Shown: positions 7,877 through 16,313, counted from the stretch's first letter. The stretch is DNA of 24,977 nt from WHTB01 sp050699035 (GCA_050699035.1 JBOHDE010000028.1:1-24977); one strand, 5' to 3'. A program made the numbers and translations. The notes: generated by a model from the letters alone, not told the origin.

Positions 7877-8972
7877 CGCGGACAGTCTGGGTGAAGCAGC
7901 GCCAGAAGCCGGTTCGGCCGGGCCGCTGGCGGGCGTCACCGTGCTGGATCTGTCGACCCAGCTGCCCGGTCCGTACACGACGATGCTGCTGCGTGCGCTC
8001 GGCGCACGGGTGATCAAGGTGGAGCCTCCTGGCGGAGATGCCGCCCGCCGCATCGACCCGGCCATGTTTGCTCGGATCAACGCGGGCAAGGAGCTGATCC
8101 AGCTCGATCTGAAGACGGACGAGGGTCGCCAGATCATCCACGGCCTCAGCCGCCGGGCGAACGTGTTCATCGAGGGTTTCCGGCCGGGCGTCGTGCAGCG
8201 CCTCGGCGTCGACTTCGCGACGCTGGCCGAGCTGAGTCCTGGAATCGTCTACTGCTCCCTGTCTGGCTTCGGTCAGTCGGGACCACTCGCGAACCTGCCG
8301 GCACACGACCTGAACCTCCTGGCGCTCGCCGGTGGCGTCTCGACCGACTCGGACTACCGCCAGGTGTCGATCCCAGCCGTCGACCTCGCGGCGGGCAGCA
8401 ACGCGGCCCTCGCCATCACGGCCGCGCTGTCGGTAGCGTCGCGGACGGCGACGTTCCTCGACTTGTCACTGCTGGATGCGGCGCTGGTGTGGTCGGCCGT
8501 CAAGCGGGTCGACGCGGGTGAGGGGCTCGAGCCGACGTACGGGGTCTTCGACACCGCCGATGGTGGCCGAGTGGCCATCTCGGCGATGGAGGACGACGTC
8601 TGGCAGCGACTCTGCGAGGCACTGCGTTGGGCCGACTGGCAGCAGGACCCTGACCTCCAAGTGTATGCCGAGCGACGGCAGCGGGCAGCGGAGCTCAGCC
8701 GGCGTCTCGAGGAGACCATCAAGTGCCGGCCGGTCGGCTACTGGCTCGACCTGGCGCAACGACATCAGCTGCCCCTCACGGCCGTCCTCGACACTGCAGC
8801 CATGTTCTCGCATCCCCAGAACCTCGAACGCGAGCTCTGGCACGAAGGTCAGCTGCAGGCGCCGATGCCGTCGTCGCTGCGTGTCGTCGTCGCCACCCCG
8901 CCGGGAGGGATCGACGCCCAGGGCGCCGCGCTCAGGCGAGAGGCAGCGGCTGTTCGGAGTGAGCAGCCGTGA
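7869..8972 (+). CDS. CaiB/BaiF-family (class III) CoA-transferase or acyl-CoA racemase
   Basis: A 367-residue protein with the CoA-transferase III fold: 'GVTVLDLSTQLPGPYTTMLL', then 'LGARVIKVEPPGGD', 'GKELIQLDLKTDEGR', 'NVFIEGFRPGVVQRLGVD' and 'YCSLSGFGQSGP'. The catalytic Asp fits D147 in 'AHDLNLLALAG'. That His-Asp-Leu-Asn block resembles the GHDINY motif of alpha-methylacyl-CoA racemase more than formyl-CoA transferase. It could therefore move CoA onto the imported acid or epimerise a 2-methyl-branched acyl-CoA; sequence alone does not decide. It starts 8 bp inside livF and ends in a 4-bp overlap with the dehydrogenase gene. Confidence 0.88.
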   Translation: MSDADSLGEAAPEAGSAGPLAGVTVLDLSTQLPGPYTTMLLRALGARVIKVEPPGGDAARRIDPAMFARINAGKELIQLDLKTDEGRQIIHGLSRRANVFIEGFRPGVVQRLGVDFATLAELSPGIVYCSLSGFGQSGPLANLPAHDLNLLALAGGVSTDSDYRQVSIPAVDLAAGSNAALAITAALSVASRTATFLDLSLLDAALVWSAVKRVDAGEGLEPTYGVFDTADGGRVAISAMEDDVWQRLCEALRWADWQQDPDLQVYAERRQRAAELSRRLEETIKCRPVGYWLDLAQRHQLPLTAVLDTAAMFSHPQNLERELWHEGQLQAPMPSSLRVVVATPPGGIDAQGAALRREAAAVRSEQP

Positions 8973-10003
8973 GGGCCGTCGTCATGCGCGAGTACGGCGG
9001 CCCCGGCGTCCTACGGGTCGAGGAGGTGGCCGAACCGGTCGCGGGCACGGGCGAGGTCGTCGTCCGCGTCAGCGCGTGCGGCGTGTGCGGTCACGATCTG
9101 TTGGCGCGGCGCGGCGAGCTCGGGACTCCGCTGCCGGCCATCCTCGGCCACGAGATCGCCGGGGTCGTCACGCAGGTCGGCGACGAGGTCGACAAGCTCA
9201 CGGTCGGCGACCGGGTCGCGCTCGTCCAGCGCGACCCCTGCGGCCGCTGCCCTGCGTGTCGGGGCGGAGCAAGCAACCACTGCCGTCGCGGGCGAGGCTT
9301 CTACGGCGAGGACCAGGACGGTGGCTACGCCGAGCTCGTGGTCGCGAGCGAGCGCAACACTGTCATCTTGCCGTCGGAGATCTCCGACGCGACCGGGGCG
9401 GTGTCGTCGTGCGCGATCGGCACCGGGTGGCATGCCCTGCAACGGGTGCGGTCCGCGCGAGGGGAGATCGTGGTGGTGACCGGTGCAGGAGGCGGCGTCG
9501 GGCTGCACGCACTGCAGCTCGGCCGCCATCTCGGGATGCACGTCATCGCCGCGACAACCTCGGCCGCCAAGCGAGACCGTCTCCTCGAGGCCGGCGCGCA
9601 CGAGGTCGTACTACTCGGGCCAGCGGAGCCCGCTCTTCGTGACCAGGTCAAGACGCTCACGGGTGGACAGCTTGCCGATGTCGTCCTGGAGCTGGCGGGG
9701 GCGCCGACCTTCAGGGCCGCGGTCGCGGCGTTGGCTCCGCTGGGCCGGCTGGCCCTGATCGGCAACGTCGACCCGCAGGACCTCACCCTGCGACCAGGGC
9801 TGACCATCCTCCGCGAGCTGTCGATCGTCGGCTCGGCGCACGGCACGAAGGAGGACCTGGCGACGGTGCTGAACCTCGTGGCCGAGGGTCACGTGACACC
9901 GGTGATCGCCGAGCGGTTCCCCCTCGCGGAGGCTCATCGAGCTCACGAGCCACCGACCTGCCACGGCCCGCTGGGAAGACGACTGCTCATCCCCGCTGAG
10001 TAG
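8969..10003 (+). CDS. Zinc-dependent alcohol dehydrogenase (MDR superfamily)
   Basis: A 344-residue medium-chain dehydrogenase. Catalytic zinc ligands fit C40 ('CGVCGHD') and H61-E62 ('LGHEIAG'). The structural zinc lobe is complete with C91, C94, C97 and C105 ('PCGRCPACRGGASNHC'). The nucleotide-binding loop is 'VTGAGGGVGLHALQLG'. It should oxidise a hydroxyl to a carbonyl, or the reverse, on a pathway intermediate with NAD(P). The GTG start overlaps the preceding stop by 4 bp. Between a CoA-transferase and an acyl-CoA synthetase, the substrate may be an alcohol side chain or a hydroxyacyl-CoA (inference). The last 20 residues are less conserved in appearance but the reading frame is intact. 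Confidence 0.9.
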   Translation: MRAVVMREYGGPGVLRVEEVAEPVAGTGEVVVRVSACGVCGHDLLARRGELGTPLPAILGHEIAGVVTQVGDEVDKLTVGDRVALVQRDPCGRCPACRGGASNHCRRGRGFYGEDQDGGYAELVVASERNTVILPSEISDATGAVSSCAIGTGWHALQRVRSARGEIVVVTGAGGGVGLHALQLGRHLGMHVIAATTSAAKRDRLLEAGAHEVVLLGPAEPALRDQVKTLTGGQLADVVLELAGAPTFRAAVAALAPLGRLALIGNVDPQDLTLRPGLTILRELSIVGSAHGTKEDLATVLNLVAEGHVTPVIAERFPLAEAHRAHEPPTCHGPLGRRLLIPAE

Positions 10004-10038
10004 ACCAGCCGTCACAACCGAAACGACGAGGAGGACAG

Positions 10039-11667
10039 ATGGAACACCCGCTCAGCCGCACCCCTGGCGACCTGCTGCGGGAGCAGGCGGCGCGGCGTGG
10101 CGGCCACCCCGCCGTCGTGCACAGCGACGGCAGCACGTCCTACGCGGACCTGCACGGCCGGGCCGTCGCCGTCAGCCGGGCCCTGCGTCGCGACGGTGTG
10201 GGGTTCGGGGACAGAGTCGGGCTGCTCGCGACGAATCGCGTCGAGTGGCTGGAGTGCTACTTCGGCGCATCGATGGCGGGCGCGACCGTGCACGCCTTCA
10301 ACAGCTGGGTCACCGGCCGGGAGCTGGACCATCTGCTCGGCGAGGCCGACTGCACCGCCCTGGTCATGCTTGAGCGCCACGGCCGGCGGACGTACCTCGA
10401 GGACCTGCGTGGCCTCGCACCCGAGGTCTGGCACGCCGACCCGGGGGAGTGGGATGCCAGCCGTTACCCCGGTCTGGAGTCGCTGGTCGTCGTCGGCGGA
10501 ACGGCGCCACGAGGCGGGCTCGACTACGAGCAGTGGCTGGACGTCGACGACGCCGACGACGTGCCCGCCCGGCTGGTCTCGGCCGTCGACCACGGGGTCG
10601 TCCTCTACACGTCTGGGTCGACGGCGCGGCCGAAGGCGGTCCCGCTGCTGGGCCACGGGATGGTGGAGAACGGCTTCCACATCGGCGAACGGATGGCGCT
10701 GACACAAGACGACCGGGTCTGGCTGAGCTCACCACTCTTCTGGAGCTACGGGTGTGCCAATGCCCTGATGGCGACATTCACCCATGGCGCCACCCTGGTC
10801 CTGCAGGAGCAGTTCGACCCCGCTGCGGCGGTCGACCTGATCGAGGCCAACGAGTGCACGGCCGCGTATCTGCTGCCGACCCTGACGCGGGCGATCCTCG
10901 ACCAAGAAGGTCTTGATGTCGGCCGACTGTCCTCCCTCCGCACGGGTCTGACGATCGGCACGCCGGACGACGTCCGGCTGGCCGCCGAGGCGATGGGCAT
11001 CGGCGGGATCTGCAACGTCTACGGCTCGACCGAGACGTACGGGAACTGTTGCGTCACCCCGTGGGACGCCGAGCTGACCGACCGACTGACCAGCCAGGGA
11101 CCGCCACTGCCGGGAGTCAGCGTCCGCACGGTCGACCCGATCACGAGGGTCGCGACCGATGTCGACGAGGTCGGGGCGATCGAGGTGAAGGGGTACCTCA
11201 CACCGGGCTACCTGGGCGAGGATGCGCCGGTCGACGTCTTCACCGCTGACGGTTACTACCGGACCGGTGACCTCGGCTCGTTGGACGAACGTGGGTGGCT
11301 GCACTTCTCGGCCCGCGCCACGGAGATGATCAAGACCTCGGGGATCAACGTCGCCCCGGCCGAAGTCGAGGAGTTCATGGCCGGCCTCGACGGCGTGGCA
11401 CAGGTCGCGGTCGTGGGAGCTCCGGACGAGGCACGCGGCGAGGTCGTCGTGGCGTACGTCGTGCCTGACCCGGACCGAACGCTCGAGGAGTCGCACCTGA
11501 TCGCGGAATGCCGGTCGGGGATGTCGTCCTACAAGGTGCCCACCCGAGTCGTCGTGCTCGCCGAGCTGCCCAAGACGAGCACCGGCAAGCTGCATCGGGC
11601 CAAGCTGAAGGATCTGAGTGCGACGCCCGCTCCGGCAGCGGTCGCCGCGACGAAGGACATCCCGTGA
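10039..11667 (+). CDS. AMP-forming acyl-CoA synthetase/ligase
   Basis: A 542-residue adenylate-forming enzyme (ANL superfamily) that would activate a carboxylic acid to its CoA thioester with ATP. The phosphate-binding loop 'YTSGSTARPK' is at Y190-K199, the A5-type motif is 'NVYGSTETYG', the hinge and ATP region is 'YYRTGDLGSLDERGWL', the CoA-side motif is 'KTSGINVAPAEVEEFM', and the catalytic lysine is K517 in 'KTSTGKLHR'. The length is normal. ATG 10039 has GAGGAGG at 10028-10034 and is the only start in this part of the operon with a real gap (35 bp) in front. It could activate the imported acid or a later intermediate. No peptidyl-carrier domain, so not an NRPS module. Confidence 0.93.
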   Translation: MEHPLSRTPGDLLREQAARRGGHPAVVHSDGSTSYADLHGRAVAVSRALRRDGVGFGDRVGLLATNRVEWLECYFGASMAGATVHAFNSWVTGRELDHLLGEADCTALVMLERHGRRTYLEDLRGLAPEVWHADPGEWDASRYPGLESLVVVGGTAPRGGLDYEQWLDVDDADDVPARLVSAVDHGVVLYTSGSTARPKAVPLLGHGMVENGFHIGERMALTQDDRVWLSSPLFWSYGCANALMATFTHGATLVLQEQFDPAAAVDLIEANECTAAYLLPTLTRAILDQEGLDVGRLSSLRTGLTIGTPDDVRLAAEAMGIGGICNVYGSTETYGNCCVTPWDAELTDRLTSQGPPLPGVSVRTVDPITRVATDVDEVGAIEVKGYLTPGYLGEDAPVDVFTADGYYRTGDLGSLDERGWLHFSARATEMIKTSGINVAPAEVEEFMAGLDGVAQVAVVGAPDEARGEVVVAYVVPDPDRTLEESHLIAECRSGMSSYKVPTRVVVLAELPKTSTGKLHRAKLKDLSATPAPAAVAATKDIP

Positions 11668-12536
11668 GTCGCGAAGCCTGGGGCCGTTGGGGCAGCGACG
11701 ACGAGGTCGGGGCGCTCAACCAGGTCGGGCCGGAGCAGCGTCTCGCCGCTGTGTCGATGGTGTCGGAGGGTCGCGTCGTCAGTCTCGCTCAGCCGCTCGG
11801 TCGTTCGACGCCCGTGCCGCAACACCGCCTCGGCGTCGGTCACTTCATGGACCGCGACGGAGGTGACTACGCCGCGGGTGCGCGTCGACCGGGTGGCTTC
11901 CAGTTCGCGGAGGACACCCTCATGATGCCGACCCATTCCGGCACGCACATCGATGCGCTGTGCCACGTCTGGTACGACGACCTGCTGTACAACGGCCACA
12001 GCGCCAGCACCGTCCGCAGCACCACAGGTGCCGCCCGGTGCGGGGTCGACACGTTGCCGCCCATCGTGACCCGTGGCGTCCTGCTGGACGTCGTCGGTGA
12101 TGGCACTCCTCTCGAGGCCGGCGAACGGATCGACGCCGCCAGGTTGGCAGAGGCGTGTGCGCAGGCGGATGCCACGGTCGGACCCGGAGACGTCGTGCTG
12201 ATCCGCACCGGATGGTCGGAGCGCGACCACGACTCGGACGACGCCTACTTCGCCGGCGAGCCGGGGATCGACCTGTCCGGTGCGCTCTTCCTGGCCGAAG
12301 GCGGCGCCGCTGTCATCGGCGCCGACAACTACGCCGTCGAGTCGATTCCCTTCCAGGACGGTGAGGTTTTCCCGGTCCACCAAAGGCTCGTGCGCGACTT
12401 CGGCATCCCCCTGCTCGAAGGGCTGTCATTGCAGGAGCTGGCACTCAGCGGACGCAGCACCTTCCTGTTCTGCGCGGCTGCACTGCCCCTCCGGGGAGCG
12501 ACCGGCAGCCCGCTGCATCCGATGGCCGTCCTATGA
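11664..12536 (+). CDS. Cyclase-family metal-dependent hydrolase (kynurenine formamidase/isatin hydrolase fold)
   Basis: A 290-residue member of the putative cyclase family (PF04199). The N-terminus 'WGRWGSDDEVGALNQVGPEQ' is typical. The metal site is H91-x3-H95-x-D97-x3-H101 in 'HSGTHIDALCH', and a downstream 'GPGDVVLIRTGW' block is also conserved. Known members hydrolyse amide-like or activated carbonyl bonds in cyclic or aryl compounds (N-formylkynurenine, isatin) with Mn or Zn. In this operon it could open a ring or hydrolyse a 1,3-dicarbonyl- or lactone-like intermediate (inference). GTG 11664 overlaps the ligase stop by 4 bp. The 64 bp to the next gene contain no hairpin that I can see. 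Confidence 0.88.
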   Translation: MSREAWGRWGSDDEVGALNQVGPEQRLAAVSMVSEGRVVSLAQPLGRSTPVPQHRLGVGHFMDRDGGDYAAGARRPGGFQFAEDTLMMPTHSGTHIDALCHVWYDDLLYNGHSASTVRSTTGAARCGVDTLPPIVTRGVLLDVVGDGTPLEAGERIDAARLAEACAQADATVGPGDVVLIRTGWSERDHDSDDAYFAGEPGIDLSGALFLAEGGAAVIGADNYAVESIPFQDGEVFPVHQRLVRDFGIPLLEGLSLQELALSGRSTFLFCAAALPLRGATGSPLHPMAVL

Positions 12537-12600
12537 GCGCCGGTCGACATCCGACGGTGCGTGCTCACCGCCGAACGAACTCCATGAAGGGCCGAACATC

Positions 12601-13731
12601 ATGACTGTGCAAGGAATCGCGGTGGTCGGGGTCCATCACACCCCGGCCCGCCGAGAGGTGACGGACCAGAGCCTCGAAGAGATGGTCTTCGCGGCCGCTC
12701 GGGGAGCACTCACGGACGCCGGCCTGACGATCGAGGACATCGACTCGGTCATCCTATCGACGACGGACCAGGTCGAGGGCCGCGTCATCGAGAGCATGGT
12801 GACGAACGGCGCTGCTGGTGGCGTCGGCCGCGATGTCACCACGATCGCCTCCGCCGGCGAGCATGCCTTCACCTATGCCTATCTGCGACTCAGGGCGGGC
12901 CAGGCGAGCCGTGCCCTGGTGGTGGTGTGGAGCAAGGAGTCCGAGAGCGTGGACCCGACGCACGCCGACCTCCTCGGCGCTGAGCCGTTCACGCTCAGGC
13001 CGCTCGGCATGACCTCGGTGGTTGCTGCCGGGCTGCAGGCCAGCGCCTACGCCCATCGACATGGTCTCGACGCCGAAGTGGTGCGCAACGTGAGGGCGGT
13101 CCGGGCGCATGCCGCGTTCGAGTCGTACGGGCTGGACGACCGCGACACCACGGATCTGCGGTCCGGTCAGCTCGCGGCCTGGCCACTGACGATGGGGGAC
13201 CTTCCCCGCGGCTGCGACATCGCCTGCGCGGTCGTCCTGTCCGTCGCCGAGTCGGTGACGTCGGGGCAGACACCGGCCTGGATCACCGGCGTCGGATGGG
13301 TCACCGAGCGCTACGACCTCGGTGAAAGAGACCTGAGTCGCTTCGAGGCGCTGGAGGGCGCTGCGCGGATGGCTCTCGGCGAAGACGGCTCGGCCCGTCA
13401 CGCCGACGTGGTCGAGGTGCAGGAGATCAGCGCCGTTGCCGGTTTCGCCGCGTGTGAGGCGCTCGGCCTGGCCGGCCCCGGCAAGGGATCGCACGCCGCC
13501 ACGACTGGATCACCCGTGGTCAACCCGTCGGGAGGCAACCTGCTGGTCAATCCTGGCAACGCCGCCGGCGTTCTGCGCTTCGTCGCGGCTGCCCAGCAGG
13601 TCAGGGGCAAGGCGGGCGCCGTACAAGTGAGTCCACCGGCGAAGACCGCGGTCGGAGCCGCGTTGCACGGCTTCGCCGGCCAGGGCGCGGCCGTCGTACT
13701 GTTCGCCGCTGAAGAGAACGAGGTCGCGTGA
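12601..13731 (+). CDS. Thiolase-fold protein lacking the catalytic Cys/His (first of a pair)
   Basis: A 376-residue thiolase-superfamily protein of the SCP-x/lipid-transfer type. The fold is shown by 'DQSLEEMVFAAARGALTDAG', by 'RALVVVWSKESES' and by the C-terminal 'VVNPSGGNLLVNPGNAAG'. By comparison with SCP-x thiolases the nucleophilic Cys is replaced by A83 ('TTIASAGEHAF'), and the GHP His is replaced by Asn ('LLVNPG'). An HG motif is kept near the C-terminus ('ALHGFAGQGAAV'). Thiolytic acyl transfer through an enzyme thioester is therefore unlikely. A role as aldolase/lyase subunit, as in the Ltp2-type steroid side-chain aldolases, or as structural partner of the following gene is possible. 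ATG 12601 has GAAGGG 9 nt upstream. Its stop shares a base with the next ATG. Confidence 0.85.
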   Translation: MTVQGIAVVGVHHTPARREVTDQSLEEMVFAAARGALTDAGLTIEDIDSVILSTTDQVEGRVIESMVTNGAAGGVGRDVTTIASAGEHAFTYAYLRLRAGQASRALVVVWSKESESVDPTHADLLGAEPFTLRPLGMTSVVAAGLQASAYAHRHGLDAEVVRNVRAVRAHAAFESYGLDDRDTTDLRSGQLAAWPLTMGDLPRGCDIACAVVLSVAESVTSGQTPAWITGVGWVTERYDLGERDLSRFEALEGAARMALGEDGSARHADVVEVQEISAVAGFAACEALGLAGPGKGSHAATTGSPVVNPSGGNLLVNPGNAAGVLRFVAAAQQVRGKAGAVQVSPPAKTAVGAALHGFAGQGAAVVLFAAEENEVA

Positions 13732-14927
13732 TGCGCAACGTAGGAATCCTCGGAACCGGTCAGACGAACTTCGTCAAGACCCGTACCGACGTCACGTACC
13801 CGGAGCTGGTCCGGGAGGGTGCGGAGCTGGCCTTGGATGACGCCGGAGTCACGATGGCCGATGTCGGAGCCGTTGTCTTCCCGCTCGCTCCCGACGCACT
13901 GATCGGCGTGAGCAACGGCGAGCGATGGTGCATCGAGGCGCTCGGCGCCCAGGGCAAGCCGTTCATGCGGGTCAACACCGGTGGAGCGACCGGCCTCACC
14001 GCCGTTCAGGCGGGGTTCATGCACGTCGCGTCCGGCATGTTCGACGTGGTCCTCGTCGCCGGCGCCGACCGGGTGTCGGAGTCCAACTCCGCGCAGTCGG
14101 TGCTGAACAAGATGTGGGACGTCGCGTACGAGCGGTTGTACCCGCTCAACACGATCACGATGCTGGCGCTGTCGGCTCAGCGGTACAACGACGCGTACGG
14201 CGCCGACGAGCGGGACCTGGCGAGGGTGACCGTCAAGAACCGACGACATGCGGCGCTGAACCCGCATGCGCACCTGCGGGCCCCGATCACCGAGGACGAG
14301 GTGCTCGAGACCAGGATGATCTCGTGGCCGTTACGGCTGGGGAACCTCTGCCCTTCGTCGACCGGCGCCGCTTCGGTGGTGATCGCCAGCGAGGAGTTCG
14401 TCCGCCGGGCCGGCAAAGACGTCGCCTGGATCCGCGGGATCGGCCAGAACAGCGAGACGTTCTGGATGGGCGACCGGGTAGGCCCGAAGGCCACCGGTGA
14501 CCATGCCGACGCGGACGCGCTCGAGGAGGCCATCGTCCGCGCGTACCGGCAGGCGGGGGTGACCGACCCGCGCTCGCAGATCGACGTCGCGGAGCTGTAC
14601 GCACCGTTCTCAAGCGTCGAGCTGCACGCGGTCGAGGCGGCGCAGCTGTGTGAGAAGGGTGAGTCCTTCCGCCGCATCGCCGACGGGGCGTTCGCGTTGG
14701 GCGCCGAGGGGCCGGTCGTGAACCCGTCCGGGGGGACGCTGTGCACGAACCCGATCGCCGTGACCGGGCTGGTGCGCGCAGCGGAGGTCGCGCTGCAGGT
14801 GACCGGCCGCGCCGGCGAGCGTCAGGTCGAGGACGCCAACGTCGGACTCGCGACATCGATCGGCGGTGACCACCAGTTCTACGCGTCCATGGTCCTCGCC
14901 AACCACCTAGAGGAGATCACCCGATGA
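13731..14927 (+). CDS. Thiolase-fold protein lacking the catalytic Cys/His (second of a pair)
   Basis: A 398-residue SCP-x-type thiolase-fold protein. 'GAELALDDAGVTMADVGAVV' and 'MFDVVLVAGADRVSES' mark the N-terminal half; 'VVNPSGGTLCTNPIAVTG' and 'DANVGLATSIGG' mark the C-terminal half. The expected nucleophilic Cys is G85 ('VNTGGATGLTA'), and the GHP His is Asn ('CTNPIA'). The HNxG-type His near the C-terminus is also gone ('LATSIGG'). It is thus more degenerate than its partner and may be the non-catalytic half of a heterodimer, or use other residues. ATG 13731 overlaps the upstream stop by 1 bp (GTG 13728 is an alternative start), and the stop overlaps the DUF35 start by 4 bp, so the three proteins are probably made in fixed ratio. 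Confidence 0.85.
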   Translation: MRNVGILGTGQTNFVKTRTDVTYPELVREGAELALDDAGVTMADVGAVVFPLAPDALIGVSNGERWCIEALGAQGKPFMRVNTGGATGLTAVQAGFMHVASGMFDVVLVAGADRVSESNSAQSVLNKMWDVAYERLYPLNTITMLALSAQRYNDAYGADERDLARVTVKNRRHAALNPHAHLRAPITEDEVLETRMISWPLRLGNLCPSSTGAASVVIASEEFVRRAGKDVAWIRGIGQNSETFWMGDRVGPKATGDHADADALEEAIVRAYRQAGVTDPRSQIDVAELYAPFSSVELHAVEAAQLCEKGESFRRIADGAFALGAEGPVVNPSGGTLCTNPIAVTGLVRAAEVALQVTGRAGERQVEDANVGLATSIGGDHQFYASMVLANHLEEITR

Positions 14928-15409
14928 CAACGACAACCGCCGACGTATCCGGCGAGCCCGCCTTCTTCGAGCAGACCTGGGACCTGTCGTACCGGCACGC
15001 CCTCGGGACGACGGTCGGCGGCTTCCTCGACGGGCTCAAGAAGAAGCAGCTCCTCGGCCGAAAGTGCCCCGGCTGCACCCGAGTCCTGTTCCCGGCCCGA
15101 TCCTTCTGCGACCGCTGCCACACGGCTACGGAGGACTGGGTCGAAGTAGGTCACCGCGGCACGCTGGAGATGTTCACCATCGTCGTCGAGCCCTTCCCCG
15201 GGATGCGGGTCAGCCCGCCGTACGTGCTCGCGTATGCGTTGCTCGACGGTGCCGACACGGCTGTCGTGGGATACCTCAAGGGGATCGACCTGTCCGACAT
15301 CGATGCCGCGGCCACGTCACTCCGGACCAGCATGCCCATCGACGTCGCCTTCACCGATGAGCCCGAGGGACAGGTCACCGACTTCTGGTTCGAACCGAGG
15401 GGAGTGTGA
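14924..15409 (+). CDS. DUF35 zinc-ribbon/OB-fold protein, partner of the thiolase pair
   Basis: A 161-residue protein. A helical N-terminus ('TTVGGFLDGLKKKQLLGRKC') leads into a rubredoxin-like zinc ribbon with C48, C51, C62 and C65, followed by an OB-fold (ACP_OB/DUF35_C) from about residue 75. DUF35 proteins bind thiolase-fold enzymes and supply an acyl-CoA binding surface. Known examples are ChsH2 with the aldolase Ltp2, the archaeal acetoacetyl-CoA thiolase/HMG-CoA synthase bridge, BbsA in anaerobic toluene degradation and PhlB in phloroglucinol acylation. Its 4-bp ATGA overlap with the second thiolase-fold gene points to one complex. It is the last gene of the operon, 68 bp before a convergent gene; no clear hairpin follows. 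Confidence 0.88.
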   Translation: MTTTTADVSGEPAFFEQTWDLSYRHALGTTVGGFLDGLKKKQLLGRKCPGCTRVLFPARSFCDRCHTATEDWVEVGHRGTLEMFTIVVEPFPGMRVSPPYVLAYALLDGADTAVVGYLKGIDLSDIDAAATSLRTSMPIDVAFTDEPEGQVTDFWFEPRGV

Positions 15410-15477
15410 CCGACTGGTTTGACCGGTCTGTCTTCGACGAAGGAGATCGTGCGCGGTCCGTTGGCGCGGCGATATCG

Positions 15478-16179
15478 CTACGTCATGCCCGTCGTTGCAA
15501 CGGGTGCGACGTCGGAGTCGACACGCTCACCCACGGCTCGGTTGTTCCAGTAGTCATACAGACTCTGCCGCGTCACTTCGATGTGGTGGCGAACGGCTGC
15601 GGCAGCACGCTCAGGATCGCGGTCCTCGATCGCTTGCAAAATAGCCTCGTGCTCGACGAGGCAGGTCGACTCGACGCGCACGAATGCGGTGGGTGCGATG
15701 AGCCACTGCACACGATGCTGGAGTGAGTTGAGGATCTGCATCAGAAGCTTGTTGCGGGTCAGTCGGGCGATGCCGCCATGGAAGGCTCGACTTGCCTCCA
15801 GCGTCCGACGGAGGTCACCGCCCGCGGCGGCGGCGGCCTCGAGCACGATGGCCTTGCGAAGCTCCCCGACTTCGTAGAGCGACGAATGCGGTATGGCCAG
15901 TCGCACTGCCTCCTCTTCGAGAAGTCGGCGCAGGAGGAAGACCTCTTCGATGTCTGCGCGCGTCGGTGTGCGAACCCGGGCACCCCGCCGAGGAGTTCTG
16001 TCCACCCAACCCTCCTCCTCGAGTAGCAGGATGGCCTCGCGCACGGGGACGCGACTGGTCCCGAGCTGGGCGGCCAGCCGAGCCTCTCTGAGAGGCTCAT
16101 TGGCTCCGAGCTGGCCGCTCGCGATCATCTCGATGAGCTTGCTGTGGACTACATCGCGAAGAGGCCCCTCAGTCGTCAT
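15478..16179 (-). CDS. GntR-family regulator with FCD effector domain
   Basis: A 233-residue protein. An N-terminal winged helix (residues about 5-70: 'LREARLAAQLGTSRVPVREA', then 'LLEEEGWVDRTPRRGARV') is followed by an all-helical FCD domain with 'FHGGIARLTRN' and a C-terminal 'AAAAVRHHIEVT' that matches the metal/ligand pocket of the family. Effectors are usually small carboxylates. The gene diverges from an alpha/beta-hydrolase gene; two GTATAC sites in the spacer suggest control of that gene and of itself. ATG 16179 is chosen over the adjacent GTG 16182 because GGAGG lies 6 nt upstream. It is convergent with the catabolic operon, so control of that operon is less likely. Confidence 0.92.
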   Translation of the reverse strand: MTTEGPLRDVVHSKLIEMIASGQLGANEPLREARLAAQLGTSRVPVREAILLLEEEGWVDRTPRRGARVRTPTRADIEEVFLLRRLLEEEAVRLAIPHSSLYEVGELRKAIVLEAAAAAGGDLRRTLEASRAFHGGIARLTRNKLLMQILNSLQHRVQWLIAPTAFVRVESTCLVEHEAILQAIEDRDPERAAAAVRHHIEVTRQSLYDYWNNRAVGERVDSDVAPVATTGMT

Positions 16180-16235
16180 CACCGACCTCCCCGACCCATG
16201 CTCCAGCCCCTCTATTCGTTGGTGTGTGCCACGCA

Positions 16236-16245
16236 GCGTATACGG
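16236..16245. promoter_or_regulatory. GTATAC-centred site, probable GntR operator 1
   Basis: GCGTATACGG contains the palindrome CGTATACG (16237-16244). On the minus strand TATGAT (complement of 16246-16251) could be the -10 of the GntR gene, putting this site at its start point, as expected for autoregulation. FCD-type GntR proteins often bind TNGTATACNA-like palindromes. No good -35 was found for this strand. Confidence 0.45.
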
Positions 16246-16284
16246 ATCATAGCGCTGGCGTACGTCCAGACATTGGCCAGAATC

Positions 16285-16313
16285 TTGTCTGCCATCATAT
16301 CAAATGGTATACA
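16285..16313 (+). promoter_or_regulatory. Sigma-70-type promoter of the alpha/beta-hydrolase gene
   Basis: TTGTCT at 16285-16290, exactly 17 bp, then TATACA at 16308-16313. The predicted transcription start near 16320 excludes the in-frame ATG at 16304 as translation start. Confidence 0.6.

Noticed and set aside
15406..15726. 106-codon plus-strand frame after the DUF35 gene
   Set aside because: Antisense to the 3' half of the GntR/FCD gene and without a recognisable domain.
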